Source: UBA6055 sp965214085 (GTDB taxonomy: Bacteria > Chloroflexota > Anaerolineae > Aggregatilineales > Phototrophicaceae). Taken from it: a stretch of DNA of 64,000 nt. The position numbers and the translations under genes were made by a program. The stretch's first letter is position 1, and the number at the start of each line of letters is the position of its first letter. The notes beneath the pieces are model-generated. The model did no database searches and had not been told where the DNA came from. It saw only the letters and a list, made by a program, of their open reading frames with translations. Where the stretch lies: contig OZ243937.1 of NCBI GenBank assembly GCA_965214085.1, forward strand, positions 3,906,001 to 3,970,000, given 5' to 3'. Below, in pieces: positions 8,955 to 17,350 of the stretch.

Positions 8955-9264
8955 CAGATATGCAGGGACGATTCTGTGCTGAGCGTAGACACTGCGGGTC
9001 AATCGCCCACGATGTTGCGCCAACTTTCATGGGCTCGCCCCTACGATTTGTAGGATTGATGATAAATTCGTCATTTATGGATTATGCGTCGTACGCCGCG
9101 AAAAATTACGAAATGTAGGGGCGACATAGTATGTCGCCCGTGAAATACGACCTACAATTTGCGGGCTACATTTCCAGATCAATGTGACAATCGCCAGCAA
9201 AATACATCATTCTCTGTGCCCTCTGTGTGCTCTGTGGTTAAAATATTTTGATGCGATTGCCCTG
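8955..9264. repeat. Hairpin repeats and a lone MITE right end
   Basis: The region between the exporter and the DUF4438 genes (8812-9774) holds no convincing gene. This part has a hairpin interrupted by GAGCGTAGACACTG (8981-8994), a GTAGGGGCGACATAGTATGTCGCCC hairpin near 9116, CTCTGTG-rich stretches and an inverted CAGGGCAATCGCATC end finishing at 9264 whose partner end I cannot find. Confidence 0.65.
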
Positions 9265-9334
9265 CCCATACACTTGGGAAATGTATCCTTTTCGGTTGAT
9301 ACAGATATATACCATCGAGGACACCGAGAAATGC

Positions 9335-9527
9335 TAGGGCAATCGCATCAACTTATCTCAACACTAAGGCGCCAAGAACTCCGAGATATATCCGAAAATA
9401 TGTCAATAAAGGACTCAATGAAAAGGTGATTTTCTGCCAGATTTCATGGGCGAGCCAAGGCTCGCCCCTACAATTTATTAGTTTGATAATAAATTCGTCA
9501 TTTATGGATATTGATGCGATTGCCCTG
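9335..9527. mobile_element. Decayed MITE of the CAGGGCAATCGCATC family
   Basis: About 193 bp with TAGGGCAATCGCATCAA at the left and the inverted GCAGGGCAATCGCATCAAT at the right. The right ~90 bp match, inverted, the left half of the copy at 26002. Flanking decamers agree in only 6 of 10 positions, so the target duplication is eroded or absent. From 9528 to 9774 I see CTTTGTGTCTTTGTGG-type repeat remnants and a leader without a clear promoter. Confidence 0.6.
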
Positions 9528-9774
9528 CGAGAGCACCGAGAAACTTAATCGAGATATGCCATATTCTTTGTGTGCTTTGTGCCTTTGTGTCTTTGTGGTG
9601 AAATTGAATTTCAACCGAATTCGATACACTACCCAAATTTGTAATTCCAGACTCAATATGTTACATTCAGCGCGATTCAAGATTGTCGACAATATCGTCG
9701 TTTCCGCAACCTGCCAGCGAAAAGCGCAGGTTTCGTTTTGCGCGCAGCGACAAAGTTTATAAAAGGAGACCTCT

Positions 9775-10635
9775 ATGGGATTAGCGACCAACGCCGACCA
9801 ACTCGTCGAGATGGCTGTCGTCGGTTATGTCAGCCAGCCCACGGTGCGCGGGTATATCCCCCACGCTTCGGGCGAGGCGATGATCTTGCCGGGCATGTCG
9901 GGCTTCATCTACAACGCCCGCGTGGGCGACGCCGCCTTTGGCTGGGCGGCCGACCACCTGGAACCCGGCGCGTCCATCGCCCATCCCGACCTTGATGCCG
10001 ACTACGCCATGCATTATCTGACCTGCATGGGCAATCAAGCTTTTTTGATGAGCGGCTTGGCCAAAGGCACGGAAGGCATCGTCACCGGCGAGCACGCGCG
10101 GCTGCTGGTGGATTTTCCGCCCGATGTGGCGGACTTGATCGCCGTGGGCGACGCCGTACAGATCCGGGCCATGGGGCAGGGTTTGCAACTGGTGGATTAC
10201 CCGCATATCACGCTCAAGAAATGCAGCCCGCAGCTGATCGAGAGCTTGCCGATTGAAGCGGTCGACGAGCGCAAGATTCGCGTGCCTGTGACGATGGAGC
10301 TGCCCATCCGCATTATGGGCTCGGGCGCGGAGCTCAACCCCGATTTCGTCGACCAGGACTTGATGTCCGGCGACCGCGAACTCATGGCGGAGTTGGGCAT
10401 CGACCAGATGCTGCTGGGCGACCTGGTGGTGATCAACCACGCCGACCATCGTTATGGCCGCGGTTATAAACCCGGCGCGGTTACCATCGGTTTGTGCATT
10501 CATGGCGACTCGGTCATGACCGGGCACGGACCCGGCATCCTGACGCTGATGACCTGTGCCGAGCCCTGCATCGAATGGGTGATCGACCCAAGTGCCAATA
10601 TTGCCAATTACATGAACATTCGGAAGGAATCATGA
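9775..10635 (+). CDS. DUF4438 family protein (first of a tandem pair)
   Basis: A 286-residue protein of the DUF4438 family, known mainly from a Thermotoga structure without an assigned reaction. Recognisable segments are the GYIPHASGEAMILPGMSGF entry, a central mixed alpha/beta region with LGIDQMLLGDLVVI, and the C-terminal IHGDSVMTGHGPGILTLMT. The start has the site AAAAGGAG about 6 nt upstream. The next gene overlaps its stop by 4 nt and codes for a paralogue, so the two may form a heteromer. Downstream genes for an epimerase-like protein, a dehydrogenase and aminotransferases suggest a catabolic pathway. Function unknown. Confidence 0.8.
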   Translation: MGLATNADQLVEMAVVGYVSQPTVRGYIPHASGEAMILPGMSGFIYNARVGDAAFGWAADHLEPGASIAHPDLDADYAMHYLTCMGNQAFLMSGLAKGTEGIVTGEHARLLVDFPPDVADLIAVGDAVQIRAMGQGLQLVDYPHITLKKCSPQLIESLPIEAVDERKIRVPVTMELPIRIMGSGAELNPDFVDQDLMSGDRELMAELGIDQMLLGDLVVINHADHRYGRGYKPGAVTIGLCIHGDSVMTGHGPGILTLMTCAEPCIEWVIDPSANIANYMNIRKES

Positions 10636-11504
10636 GCGCGAAAAACAATGCCCACCAAGTAATCAGCGTTTCGGTACAGGGCGTCATCACGCCGCCGCGG
10701 ATGCCGCCGCTGCCGGCCATGCCTTATGCGCTGGCGGCCGATGGCAGTCCATTTTTACTGCCCGCCTATGGCAGCATCGTCTATAACGTCTCGGTTGGCG
10801 ATTCGGCTTATGGCTGGCTGGCGGATTGCGTCCACCCCAGCGTCAGCGTCAAGCTGGAAGACGCCACCGGCAACCGCGGGCTGAATGTGCTGTCATGCGT
10901 GGGCAACACCGCCATCGTCATGACCGGCAACGCCCAACGCGCGCGCGGCACGGTCACCGGCAAGACGGGCCGCTTCTCCGAGCATGTCATCATCCACTTC
11001 GAGCAAGAGGCGCGCGAGCAGATGTGTATCGGCGACAAAATCGTCATCAAAGCCAAGGGCGTGGGCATGAGTTTTGACGATCATCCCGATGTGATGCTCA
11101 AGGGCTGCTCGCCCGAACTGGTCGAGGCGCTGGAAGTGACGACCAATAGCGAGGGCAAACTCTCGGTGCCGGTGGTGGCCAGAGTGCCGCCGCATCTGCT
11201 GGGCGCGGGCTCGGGCTTGGTCAGCGATGGCGGCTCGATCCACATCCAGACGGCCGACCGCGAAGCGCTGAAAGACGCCGGGCTGGATGGGCTGCGGCTG
11301 GGCGATGTGGTGGCGCTGACCGATTACGACAGCAGTTGGAATCACGGCTACCTGCGAAACGCCGTCGGCATCGGCGTCATCGCGCAGGGGGACAGTCCGC
11401 GCGCTGGTTACGGGCCAGGCATCACGCTAATCATGACCTCCGCCGGCGGCAATATCGCGCCAATGGTGACGCCCGGCGTGAACTTGAAGGATCTGCTGCT
11501 GTAA
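10632..11504 (+). CDS. DUF4438 family protein (second of a tandem pair)
   Basis: A 290-residue paralogue of the preceding protein, sharing the order of motifs: LPAYGSIVYNVSVGDSAYGWLAD, LSCVGNTAIVMTGNAQRARGTVTG and a final IAQGDSPRAGYGPGITLIMT. In the C-terminal motif the first gene has IHGDS...GHGPG and this one IAQGDS...GYGPG, so two His are lost; if those residues are catalytic, only the first copy is active. The ATG at 10632 overlaps the previous stop (ATGA), which fixes this start over a longer reading frame that begins inside the first gene. Function unknown. Confidence 0.8.
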   Translation: MSAKNNAHQVISVSVQGVITPPRMPPLPAMPYALAADGSPFLLPAYGSIVYNVSVGDSAYGWLADCVHPSVSVKLEDATGNRGLNVLSCVGNTAIVMTGNAQRARGTVTGKTGRFSEHVIIHFEQEAREQMCIGDKIVIKAKGVGMSFDDHPDVMLKGCSPELVEALEVTTNSEGKLSVPVVARVPPHLLGAGSGLVSDGGSIHIQTADREALKDAGLDGLRLGDVVALTDYDSSWNHGYLRNAVGIGVIAQGDSPRAGYGPGITLIMTSAGGNIAPMVTPGVNLKDLLL

Positions 11505-11512
11505 ACCGAGTA

Positions 11513-11640
11513 CCCCCACCCTAAATCCCTCCCCCATAAAGAGGGAGGGACTTCTAAACATCGATACTCCCCTTCCCTCATTTTGGGGATGCTCGCCATT
11601 GAGATGACGAGGAGGGCCGGGGGATGGGGGCGGAGGAGAA
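11513..11640. repeat. G/C-run REP element
   Basis: Non-coding spacer with the hairpin CCCTCCCCCATAAAGAGGGAGGG followed by CCCCTTCCCTCATTTTGGGG and a G-rich tail. It belongs to the same family as the copy inside the fused ATPase gene. The last bases supply the GGAGGAG ribosome site of the next gene. Confidence 0.7.
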
Positions 11641-11644
11641 ATCT

Positions 11645-12103
11645 ATGTCTTACATCAAACACATGGCTTTTGCGGTGGAAAGCGTGGACGAGACCTTGCG
11701 GCGCTATCAGACGCTGCTGGGCGTCGGCTTGGACGTGCGCGTCGTGGTCGCCGAGAAGGCGCGCATCAAAGTGGCGATTTTCGATGTCGGCGATATCGAA
11801 TACCAGCTGAATGAATCGCTGGATGCTGACGGGCGCTTCAGCCAGTGGATCGCCGATCGCGGCACGGAAGGGCTGCACCATATCTGCTACGCCGTCGAGG
11901 ACATCGACGCCGCGCTGGAGTTGGCGCAGGCGGAAGGCGGCACGCTGAAAACATGCAGCAGCTGCAAGGTCAGCGGCAGTCATCCGCATCCGGAAGGTTA
12001 TGTCGCTTTCCTGGAACAGGAGACCGGCGGCATCGAGCTGGAGCTGATGCAGGTCTACACGCCCGCCGAGCTGGAGCAATACAAGTCGATTCGGGGCATC
12101 TGA
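11645..12103 (+). CDS. VOC-family protein, methylmalonyl-CoA epimerase-like
   Basis: A 152-residue vicinal-oxygen-chelate protein with the two beta-alpha-beta-beta-beta halves expected for methylmalonyl-CoA epimerase. The metal ligands of that enzyme can be matched: His in YIKHMAFAVE, Gln in IEYQLNE, His in GLHHICYAVED and Glu in GIELELMQVY. I start at 11645, with GGAGGAGA 8 nt upstream, rather than at a longer alternative. It sits 3 nt before the Ldh2 gene. In this setting it could epimerise a pathway intermediate instead of methylmalonyl-CoA; glyoxalase-like chemistry is less likely from the motif pattern. Confidence 0.82.
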   Translation: MSYIKHMAFAVESVDETLRRYQTLLGVGLDVRVVVAEKARIKVAIFDVGDIEYQLNESLDADGRFSQWIADRGTEGLHHICYAVEDIDAALELAQAEGGTLKTCSSCKVSGSHPHPEGYVAFLEQETGGIELELMQVYTPAELEQYKSIRGI

Positions 12104-12106
12104 GCC

Positions 12107-13168
12107 ATGGGCATCAGGCTTGTCCGTGTGCCAGTTAATGACCTGGAAGCCTTTGTTCGGCGCGCCTTTAGGGCGATGGGTTTGTCGCCGCGCGAAGCCG
12201 ATATTTGCACGGCCGGGCTGATGCAGAGCGAGCTGCGCTGCCTGCCCGGGCAGGGGCAAGGCGTGGGGCGGCTGACGGGCTATTACGAGCGCATCAGCCA
12301 GGGGCTTTACCGGCCCGGCACAGCGATGACCACAGTGAAAGAGTCGCCGGCTCTGGCGCTGATTGACGCTGAGATGGTCATGGGCTCGGTGGTGGGGCAA
12401 GAGGCCATGGCGCTGGCGGTCGACAAAGCCAAAGCCTGCGGCATCGGCGCTGTCTTCGTCTTCAACAGCACGCACTTCGGGTCATCCGGTTTTCATGCGC
12501 GGCGGGCGCTGGCGGACGATTGCATCGGCATCGCCATGACCAACGCCGGCGCGGAGATGGCGCCCTGGGGCGGGCGCGAGCCACGCGTCGGCACCAACCC
12601 CTGGGGCTTGGCGGCGCCAACCGGCGGCGACTTCCCCGTTGTGCTCGATATCGCCTTGACCACAGCCGGCAAGGGCATGATGCGCTGGCATGAGCGCGAG
12701 GGCAGGAAGATACCGCGCGATTGGGCGCTGACGCCCGACGGCCGCGAGACGGACGAACCGACGGCGGCCATGGCTGGCGCGCTGCTGGGCATCGGCGAGT
12801 ACAAGGGTTATGGCTTGTCGCTTTTCACCGATGTGCTGACTGGCGTCATCAGCGGCGGCGGCTACGGCTTGGCGCCCTTTGCCGATCGCTCGCTGGCCAA
12901 GCTGGATGTCGCGCATACCTTCATCGCCATCGACATCGCCTTTTTTATGCCGGTGGCGGCGTTCAAGGCGCGCATGGATGACTTTATCGCCGAGGTCAAA
13001 AGCAGCGCGCTGCGGCCGGGCTTCGACGAGATCTACGTGCCGGGCGAGATCGATCATCAGCGCGAGCAGGGCTACCGCCGCGACGGCGCTCAACTGGACG
13101 CGCAAGTCTACGAGCGGCTGCGTGAGCTGGCGCAAACGCTGGGTGTTGAGTTTCTAAGCCCAACATAG
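12107..13168 (+). CDS. Ldh2/malate-lactate dehydrogenase family oxidoreductase
   Basis: A 353-residue NAD(P)-dependent dehydrogenase of the Ldh2/AllD/ComC family, which oxidises 2-hydroxy acids (malate, lactate, sulfolactate, ureidoglycolate) or reduces cyclic imines. Family features are FNSTHFGSSGFHA, VGTNPWGLAAPT, VVLDIALTTAGKGM and GYKGYGLSLFTDVLTGVISGG-like text near 225. The early motif, usually DLRGVDSHGVGR, is here ELRCLPGQGQGVGRL, so the common His is replaced by Gln; this may change substrate or activity. Gap to the epimerase-like gene is 3 nt, so both are expected in one transcript. Confidence 0.88.
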   Translation: MGIRLVRVPVNDLEAFVRRAFRAMGLSPREADICTAGLMQSELRCLPGQGQGVGRLTGYYERISQGLYRPGTAMTTVKESPALALIDAEMVMGSVVGQEAMALAVDKAKACGIGAVFVFNSTHFGSSGFHARRALADDCIGIAMTNAGAEMAPWGGREPRVGTNPWGLAAPTGGDFPVVLDIALTTAGKGMMRWHEREGRKIPRDWALTPDGRETDEPTAAMAGALLGIGEYKGYGLSLFTDVLTGVISGGGYGLAPFADRSLAKLDVAHTFIAIDIAFFMPVAAFKARMDDFIAEVKSSALRPGFDEIYVPGEIDHQREQGYRRDGAQLDAQVYERLRELAQTLGVEFLSPT

Positions 13169-13173
13169 TCGGT

Positions 13174-13205
13174 GTAGGGGCGACCTATCAGGTCGCCCGC
13201 GACGG
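13174..13205. repeat. GTAGGGGCGAC hairpin repeat
   Basis: GTAGGGGCGACCTATCAGGTCGCCC forms a short perfect stem between the Ldh2 gene and the next one. It lacks the GCGTAGACACTG interruption seen in other copies and so shows the uninterrupted form of the repeat. Confidence 0.65.
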
Positions 13206-13218
13206 AGGAATAGATAAA

Positions 13219-13941
13219 ATGCAAACGCCGCAAACATTGGCACGGCCACTGGCGCAGCGCGTGGCCGGGCTGGACGACTTAGGCGCGCCTGCGACTGAAG
13301 GTCCGCCCATTCCGGACGCGGTAGTCGCGGCGGCGGAAGCGGCGCTGGCCCGCGGCGAGACCCACTATACCGACCGGCCCGGCATCCCCGAGCTGCGCAG
13401 CTGGGTCGCCGAGCAATTGCTTGAACGCTGGAACGTGACCGTGGACCCCAGCGAAGTCACCATCACCTGCGGCTCGACCGAAGCCCGCTACGTCGCCCTG
13501 ACGCTGCTGGCGGAGGCGGGCAGCGCGGTACTCTGCCCGGGCGACAGCGCGCGGATTCGCGGCGTCTTACATCTGCTGGGCGCGCGGATTGTCGATGCGC
13601 TTCAGGACGATGTCAGCCTGCTCTACCTCACGCCGGATGTCTATCGCGAGACTGCGATTGAGTTGCTGCGTCAGGCGGAGGAGAGGGACTGGTGGGTCGT
13701 CTACGATCTGAGCTTCGCCAAGACGTCGCCGCCTTTTCACCCTGCGCAGAACCCCAAGCTGGCGCGGCGGGTGGTCACCATTGATTCCTGGTCGGAGCGG
13801 CTGCCGGGCTGGCGGCTGGGCTGGATGGCCGGCTCGGAAATGGCGCTGAAGCTGCGCGCCGGCAAGCAGGCGATCACGATTTGCAGCACCGCCGTTTCAC
13901 AGTGGGCCGGTCTGGAGCTGGTCAGGACGGATAGCGCATGA
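13219..13941 (+). CDS. Short aminotransferase fold I homologue lacking the PLP lysine
   Basis: A 240-residue protein that follows class I/II aminotransferases from the ARGETHYTDRPGIPELR segment through ITCGSTEARYVAL, WWVVYDLSF and SERLPGWRLGWMAG, then stops without the C-terminal small domain. The complete neighbour reads TLDAFSKAYAMTGWRCGY where this one has TIDSWSERLPGWRLGW, so the Schiff-base lysine is replaced by Glu. The NP.NPTG asparagine motif is also missing (LLYLTPDVYRE). It cannot form the usual internal aldimine. The next gene, a full aminotransferase, overlaps its stop by 4 nt. It is either a non-catalytic partner or a decaying paralogue; no stop codon interrupts it, which favours a retained role. 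Confidence 0.8.
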   Translation: MQTPQTLARPLAQRVAGLDDLGAPATEGPPIPDAVVAAAEAALARGETHYTDRPGIPELRSWVAEQLLERWNVTVDPSEVTITCGSTEARYVALTLLAEAGSAVLCPGDSARIRGVLHLLGARIVDALQDDVSLLYLTPDVYRETAIELLRQAEERDWWVVYDLSFAKTSPPFHPAQNPKLARRVVTIDSWSERLPGWRLGWMAGSEMALKLRAGKQAITICSTAVSQWAGLELVRTDSA

Positions 13942-15119
13942 TCTCAGCGAACCCGAAGATCCCCGAGGAAGTCCGCGCCGTTGCCGCTGATGGGACGCAG
14001 TTGCGTTACGCGCTGATGGAGATGGCCAGGGATATGGACGATGTCATCGCGCTGGGCCGCGGCGACCCCGACCTGCCGACGCCCCCGCATATCGTCGAAG
14101 CCGCAAACCGCGCCATGCGCGACGGGCTGACTGGCGAAACGCCGGTCAAGGGAATGCCTCAGCTGCGCGAGGCCATCGCGGCGCGGTTGCGCGACGTCAA
14201 CGGACTGCCCATCGACGCGGACAACGTCATGGTCACCACCGGCGGGCAGGAAGGTTTATTCCTGGCTGTGCAAGCGCTGATCGATCCCGGCGACGACATC
14301 CTGGTGCCCGACCCGCGCTACAGTTCTTACGATGACGCCATCCGGCGGGCCGGCGGCCGTATGGTCATGGTGCCGACGGAGCGCGAAGACGCCTTCAACC
14401 TGGAAGCCGAAGCGGTCGAAGCGGCTATCACTCCCGCCACCAAAGCGCTGCTCATCGTCACGCCTAGCAACCCGACCGCCGGCATCGTCAGCGAAGAGCG
14501 GCAGCGCGCCATCGCCGAGGTCTGCATCCGCCACAACTTGATCGTCATCGTCGACGAGATTTACGGCAAGATCGTCTACGCGCCCTATAAGCACTTCAGC
14601 ATCGCTTCGCTGCCGGGCATGGCCGAGCGCACGATTACGCTGGACGCCTTCTCCAAAGCCTATGCCATGACGGGCTGGCGCTGCGGTTATGTGGCGGCGC
14701 CGGCTGACGTGATTGAGGCGATGGCGCGCATCAAGCAGGTGACGACGGGGCCGGTGGCCACGGTGTCGCAGTGGGCGGGCTTGGCGGCGATGACTGGTCC
14801 GCAAGATTGCGTCAGCGAGTACCTCGCCATTTACACGGAGCGGCGGCGCGTCTTGCTGGACGGCCTGGATCGCGTGGGTTTCGCTTACGGCGAGCCGCGC
14901 GGCGGTCTATTCGTCTGGGCGGATAGCTCCTCCACAGGCATTCATGCGGCGGAGCTTTCGTATCTGCTCTTGCAGGAAGGGCGGGTGCTGATCTTCCCGG
15001 GCACGGCCTTCGGCGAGAAGTGGCGCGAGTACGTGCGCATCACCATGCTGGAGCCGGTTGAGACATTACGCGAAGCCGTGAGCCGCATGCTGCCGGTGAT
15101 CGCGCGTTACCGTGCTTGA
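13938..15119 (+). CDS. Class I/II aminotransferase, aspartate aminotransferase-like
   Basis: A complete 393-residue PLP-dependent aminotransferase. Landmarks are the GETPVKGMPQLREAI N-terminal segment, TTGGQEGLFLAVQAL, the VTPSNPTAG asparagine motif, IVDEIYGKIVY, and the lysine motif TLDAFSKAYAMTGWRCGY; the C-terminal domain has the carboxylate-binding Arg in EYVRITM. It probably moves an amino group between a small amino acid and 2-oxoglutarate, but substrate cannot be fixed. The start overlaps the stop of the lysine-less homologue (ATGA), implying coupled translation and perhaps a mixed dimer. Confidence 0.9.
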   Translation: MISANPKIPEEVRAVAADGTQLRYALMEMARDMDDVIALGRGDPDLPTPPHIVEAANRAMRDGLTGETPVKGMPQLREAIAARLRDVNGLPIDADNVMVTTGGQEGLFLAVQALIDPGDDILVPDPRYSSYDDAIRRAGGRMVMVPTEREDAFNLEAEAVEAAITPATKALLIVTPSNPTAGIVSEERQRAIAEVCIRHNLIVIVDEIYGKIVYAPYKHFSIASLPGMAERTITLDAFSKAYAMTGWRCGYVAAPADVIEAMARIKQVTTGPVATVSQWAGLAAMTGPQDCVSEYLAIYTERRRVLLDGLDRVGFAYGEPRGGLFVWADSSSTGIHAAELSYLLLQEGRVLIFPGTAFGEKWREYVRITMLEPVETLREAVSRMLPVIARYRA

Positions 15120-15182
15120 CTATGACGGGAGTGGTCAACAACGTGGATATCATTTCCAAAGCGATCACAGCACAGATTATTT

Positions 15183-15367
15183 TGCCACAGAGGCACAGAA
15201 GTAAGAGCAAGTAAGTCATGCGAATTTTGCTAAAGCAACGATCTGTAGGGGCGACATACCATGTCGCCCGAAACCACGAGTCGCAGCGGCAGCGGGCGAC
15301 CAGATTGGTCGCCCCTACACGGCGCGCTTCTTCGCATGACTTTCTTGGAATTACTGAGGCACAGAGG
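15183..15367. repeat. Palindromic repeat family, copy 1
   Basis: A ~185-bp element with CCACAGAGGCACAGAAGTAA...GTCATGCGAA at the left, inverted as TTCGCATGACTTTCTTGGAATTACT...GCACAGAGG at the right. The middle holds GTAGGGGCGACATACCATGTCGCCC and GGGCGACCAGATTGGTCGCCCCTAC hairpins. Copies 2 and 3 are at 20051 and 27310. It fills most of the gap 15120-15553; the rest contains the leader of the binding-protein gene, where I see no sure promoter. Confidence 0.75.
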
Positions 15368-15553
15368 TTTTTGGATGGAACGGTGGAAGTCTTCATGTCG
15401 AAAGTATTCACTAGCCTGCGTGACCGGAGTATGTGATTTTCGCATGCAAATGCGCTATAGTCCTTTTAATCGTCGCTAGGAACGAGAAAGGAGAGAATGT
15501 TCGTAATATCGGCAAGTATCGTCAACATAACGTAAGCAATACAGGAGTAAAAC

Positions 15554-17194
15554 ATGAATAAGCGAATCCCACTGCTGCTTTCATTGTTGCTGATCATAGT
15601 TCTGGGGCTGGTGCCCTTGATAAGCAGCGCCCAATCCGTACCGACGCCGGACGAGGACACCCTCGTTATCGCGATTAACGGCGAACCGGGCTCGTTGGAT
15701 CCGTCGCAAGTCGGCGGCTCGACCGGCGGCAGCAACTTCCGCATCATGATGCACACCTTCGCCACACTCTACGAGCTGGGGCAGGCCAGCGGCGCCATTG
15801 ATCCCTACTTGGCGCACAGCTTCTCTGTGTCAGACGACGGCACCGAGTGGACCTTCCACATGCACGAAGGGTTGACCTGCGATGACGGCGAGCCGCTGAC
15901 AGCGGAAGACGCCGCCTACAGCTTCAACCGCATGGCCGACCCGGCCAACGGCTTCACCGGCAACTCGGCCGGCTTCGTTGTCGCCTCGACTGGTTTCATC
16001 GAAGCCCGCGCCGACAGCGAGCTGGACGTCACCATCGTCGCCCAGAAGCCGCAGAACCGCGCCATGCGCCTTGGCCTGTACTCGGAAATCCTGATCCACT
16101 GCAAGGATTCCTACGAAGCCATGACGCTGGAAGAAGCGGCGCGCAACGTAGTCGGCAGCGGTCCCTACTCCTTGACCGAGTGGGTGCCGGGCGAATACAT
16201 CAGCATGCACGCGGTCGAAGGTTTTGGTTTGCGGCCCCAGGGTTTTGACGAGATCGTCTGGCGCTTCATCCCCGAGCCGTCAACGGCGGTGGCGGAAGTC
16301 ATCACCGGCAATGTCGATATCTACAAAGAATTCCCGGCCAACCAAGCCGATGCCATCCGCAACTCCGGCATGGCGGAAGCGCGATTCTTCGCCGGAACGA
16401 CCCGCACCTACATCGGCTTCAACCTGAACCCCGATGCCCCATTCCGCGTCGATACGCCCAGCCTGGGCGCAGACGCCATCATGGAAACCGATGTGCGCGT
16501 CGCCTTGCAATACGCCATTGACACCGACGCCATCTGCGAGAATCTGCTGCTCACCACCTGCGACCGCGCCACCAGCCTGGTCAATGCCCCCAACAATCAC
16601 CCGACGCTTGAGCCTTATCCCTATGACCCGGCCAAAGCCGAGGAATTGCTGGACGCGGCCGGCTACCCGCGCGGCGATGACGGCGTACGTTTCTCGCTGG
16701 AGATGAAGTCGCGGCGTCTTTCCGGCGCGATGGCTCCCGAAGTTGTCTTGGCGACGGCGCAGATGCTGACCGATATCGGCGTGCAAACCGAAGCCATCTT
16801 CCAGGAATCGGGCGATTGGGTTGCCGAGCTGATCACCCATGACCTGGGCCCGCTGTACTTCGGCCGCACCGGCGGCAGCGAGTGGAGCGCGCAATACGAC
16901 ATGGCCGATATCCCGGGGCATGCCGCTGGCTGTGCTGAGGCGGAGACCAACTATACGCATTGGAACAACGATGTCTGGTGCGATGGCTGGGACACACTGC
17001 CCTCGCTCACCGCTGACCCCGAAGCCGAGCGAGCCCTGGAAATCGCCATGCTGGAAGAATTCTACCGTGACCCGCCCTGGCTGATGCTCTTTGCCGGGCC
17101 GCGTACCGAAGCGGTCAGCAACCGCATCGAATACCAGTCGCGCGCCGACTACTTCATCACCGGCTACGCGGCCGTGCTGAAGGACGATATGTAG
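15554..17194 (+). CDS. Extracellular solute-binding protein, family 5
   Basis: A 546-residue binding protein for a peptide-type ABC importer. A signal peptide is clear (MNKRIPLLLSLLLIIVLGL...SSAQS, about 27 residues; no lipobox Cys). The mature part has the family 5 pattern EPGSLDPSQVGG, then WTFHMHEGLTCDDGEPLTAEDAAYSF and the ADIPGHAAGCAEAE region with two Cys. The TCDDGEPLTAEDA segment is the usual landmark of SBP_bac_5 domains. A site AGGAGT lies 7 nt before the ATG. Two permease genes follow, with a hairpin repeat between, so this is the ligand-capturing part of that importer. Ligand unknown. Confidence 0.92.
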   Translation: MNKRIPLLLSLLLIIVLGLVPLISSAQSVPTPDEDTLVIAINGEPGSLDPSQVGGSTGGSNFRIMMHTFATLYELGQASGAIDPYLAHSFSVSDDGTEWTFHMHEGLTCDDGEPLTAEDAAYSFNRMADPANGFTGNSAGFVVASTGFIEARADSELDVTIVAQKPQNRAMRLGLYSEILIHCKDSYEAMTLEEAARNVVGSGPYSLTEWVPGEYISMHAVEGFGLRPQGFDEIVWRFIPEPSTAVAEVITGNVDIYKEFPANQADAIRNSGMAEARFFAGTTRTYIGFNLNPDAPFRVDTPSLGADAIMETDVRVALQYAIDTDAICENLLLTTCDRATSLVNAPNNHPTLEPYPYDPAKAEELLDAAGYPRGDDGVRFSLEMKSRRLSGAMAPEVVLATAQMLTDIGVQTEAIFQESGDWVAELITHDLGPLYFGRTGGSEWSAQYDMADIPGHAAGCAEAETNYTHWNNDVWCDGWDTLPSLTADPEAERALEIAMLEEFYRDPPWLMLFAGPRTEAVSNRIEYQSRADYFITGYAAVLKDDM

Positions 17195-17215
17195 GCCGCA
17201 TCTCTCGCGGTACTT

Positions 17216-17310
17216 TGTAGGGGTCAGTCATTGGCTGACCCGCTTTCCGATTTTCAAGAGCGGGCGACCTATTGGGGCGCGTAGACACTGCCCAACGGTC
17301 GCCCCTACGA
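17216..17310. repeat. Hairpin repeats between binding protein and permeases
   Basis: GGGGTCAGTCATTGGCTGACCC forms one stem. A second stem, GGGCGACC...GGTCGCCCCTAC, is interrupted by the module GCGCGTAGACACTG (17277-17290). Hairpins after a binding-protein gene often lower read-through to the permease genes, which would fit here, but the repeat may be only a passenger. Confidence 0.65.
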
Positions 17311-17350
17311 ATACGTTCACTAGGCGAAAGTCGGGAGGAATCCGCCACCC

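Noticed and set aside
9335..9527. Target-site duplication for this MITE copy
   Set aside because: Flanking decamers CGAGAAATGC and CGAGAGCACC match at 6 of 10 positions only; too weak to claim.
9184..9762. Small open frames rich in Cys, Leu and Val
   Set aside because: They are translations of the CTCTGTG/CTTTGTG repeats and MITE ends.
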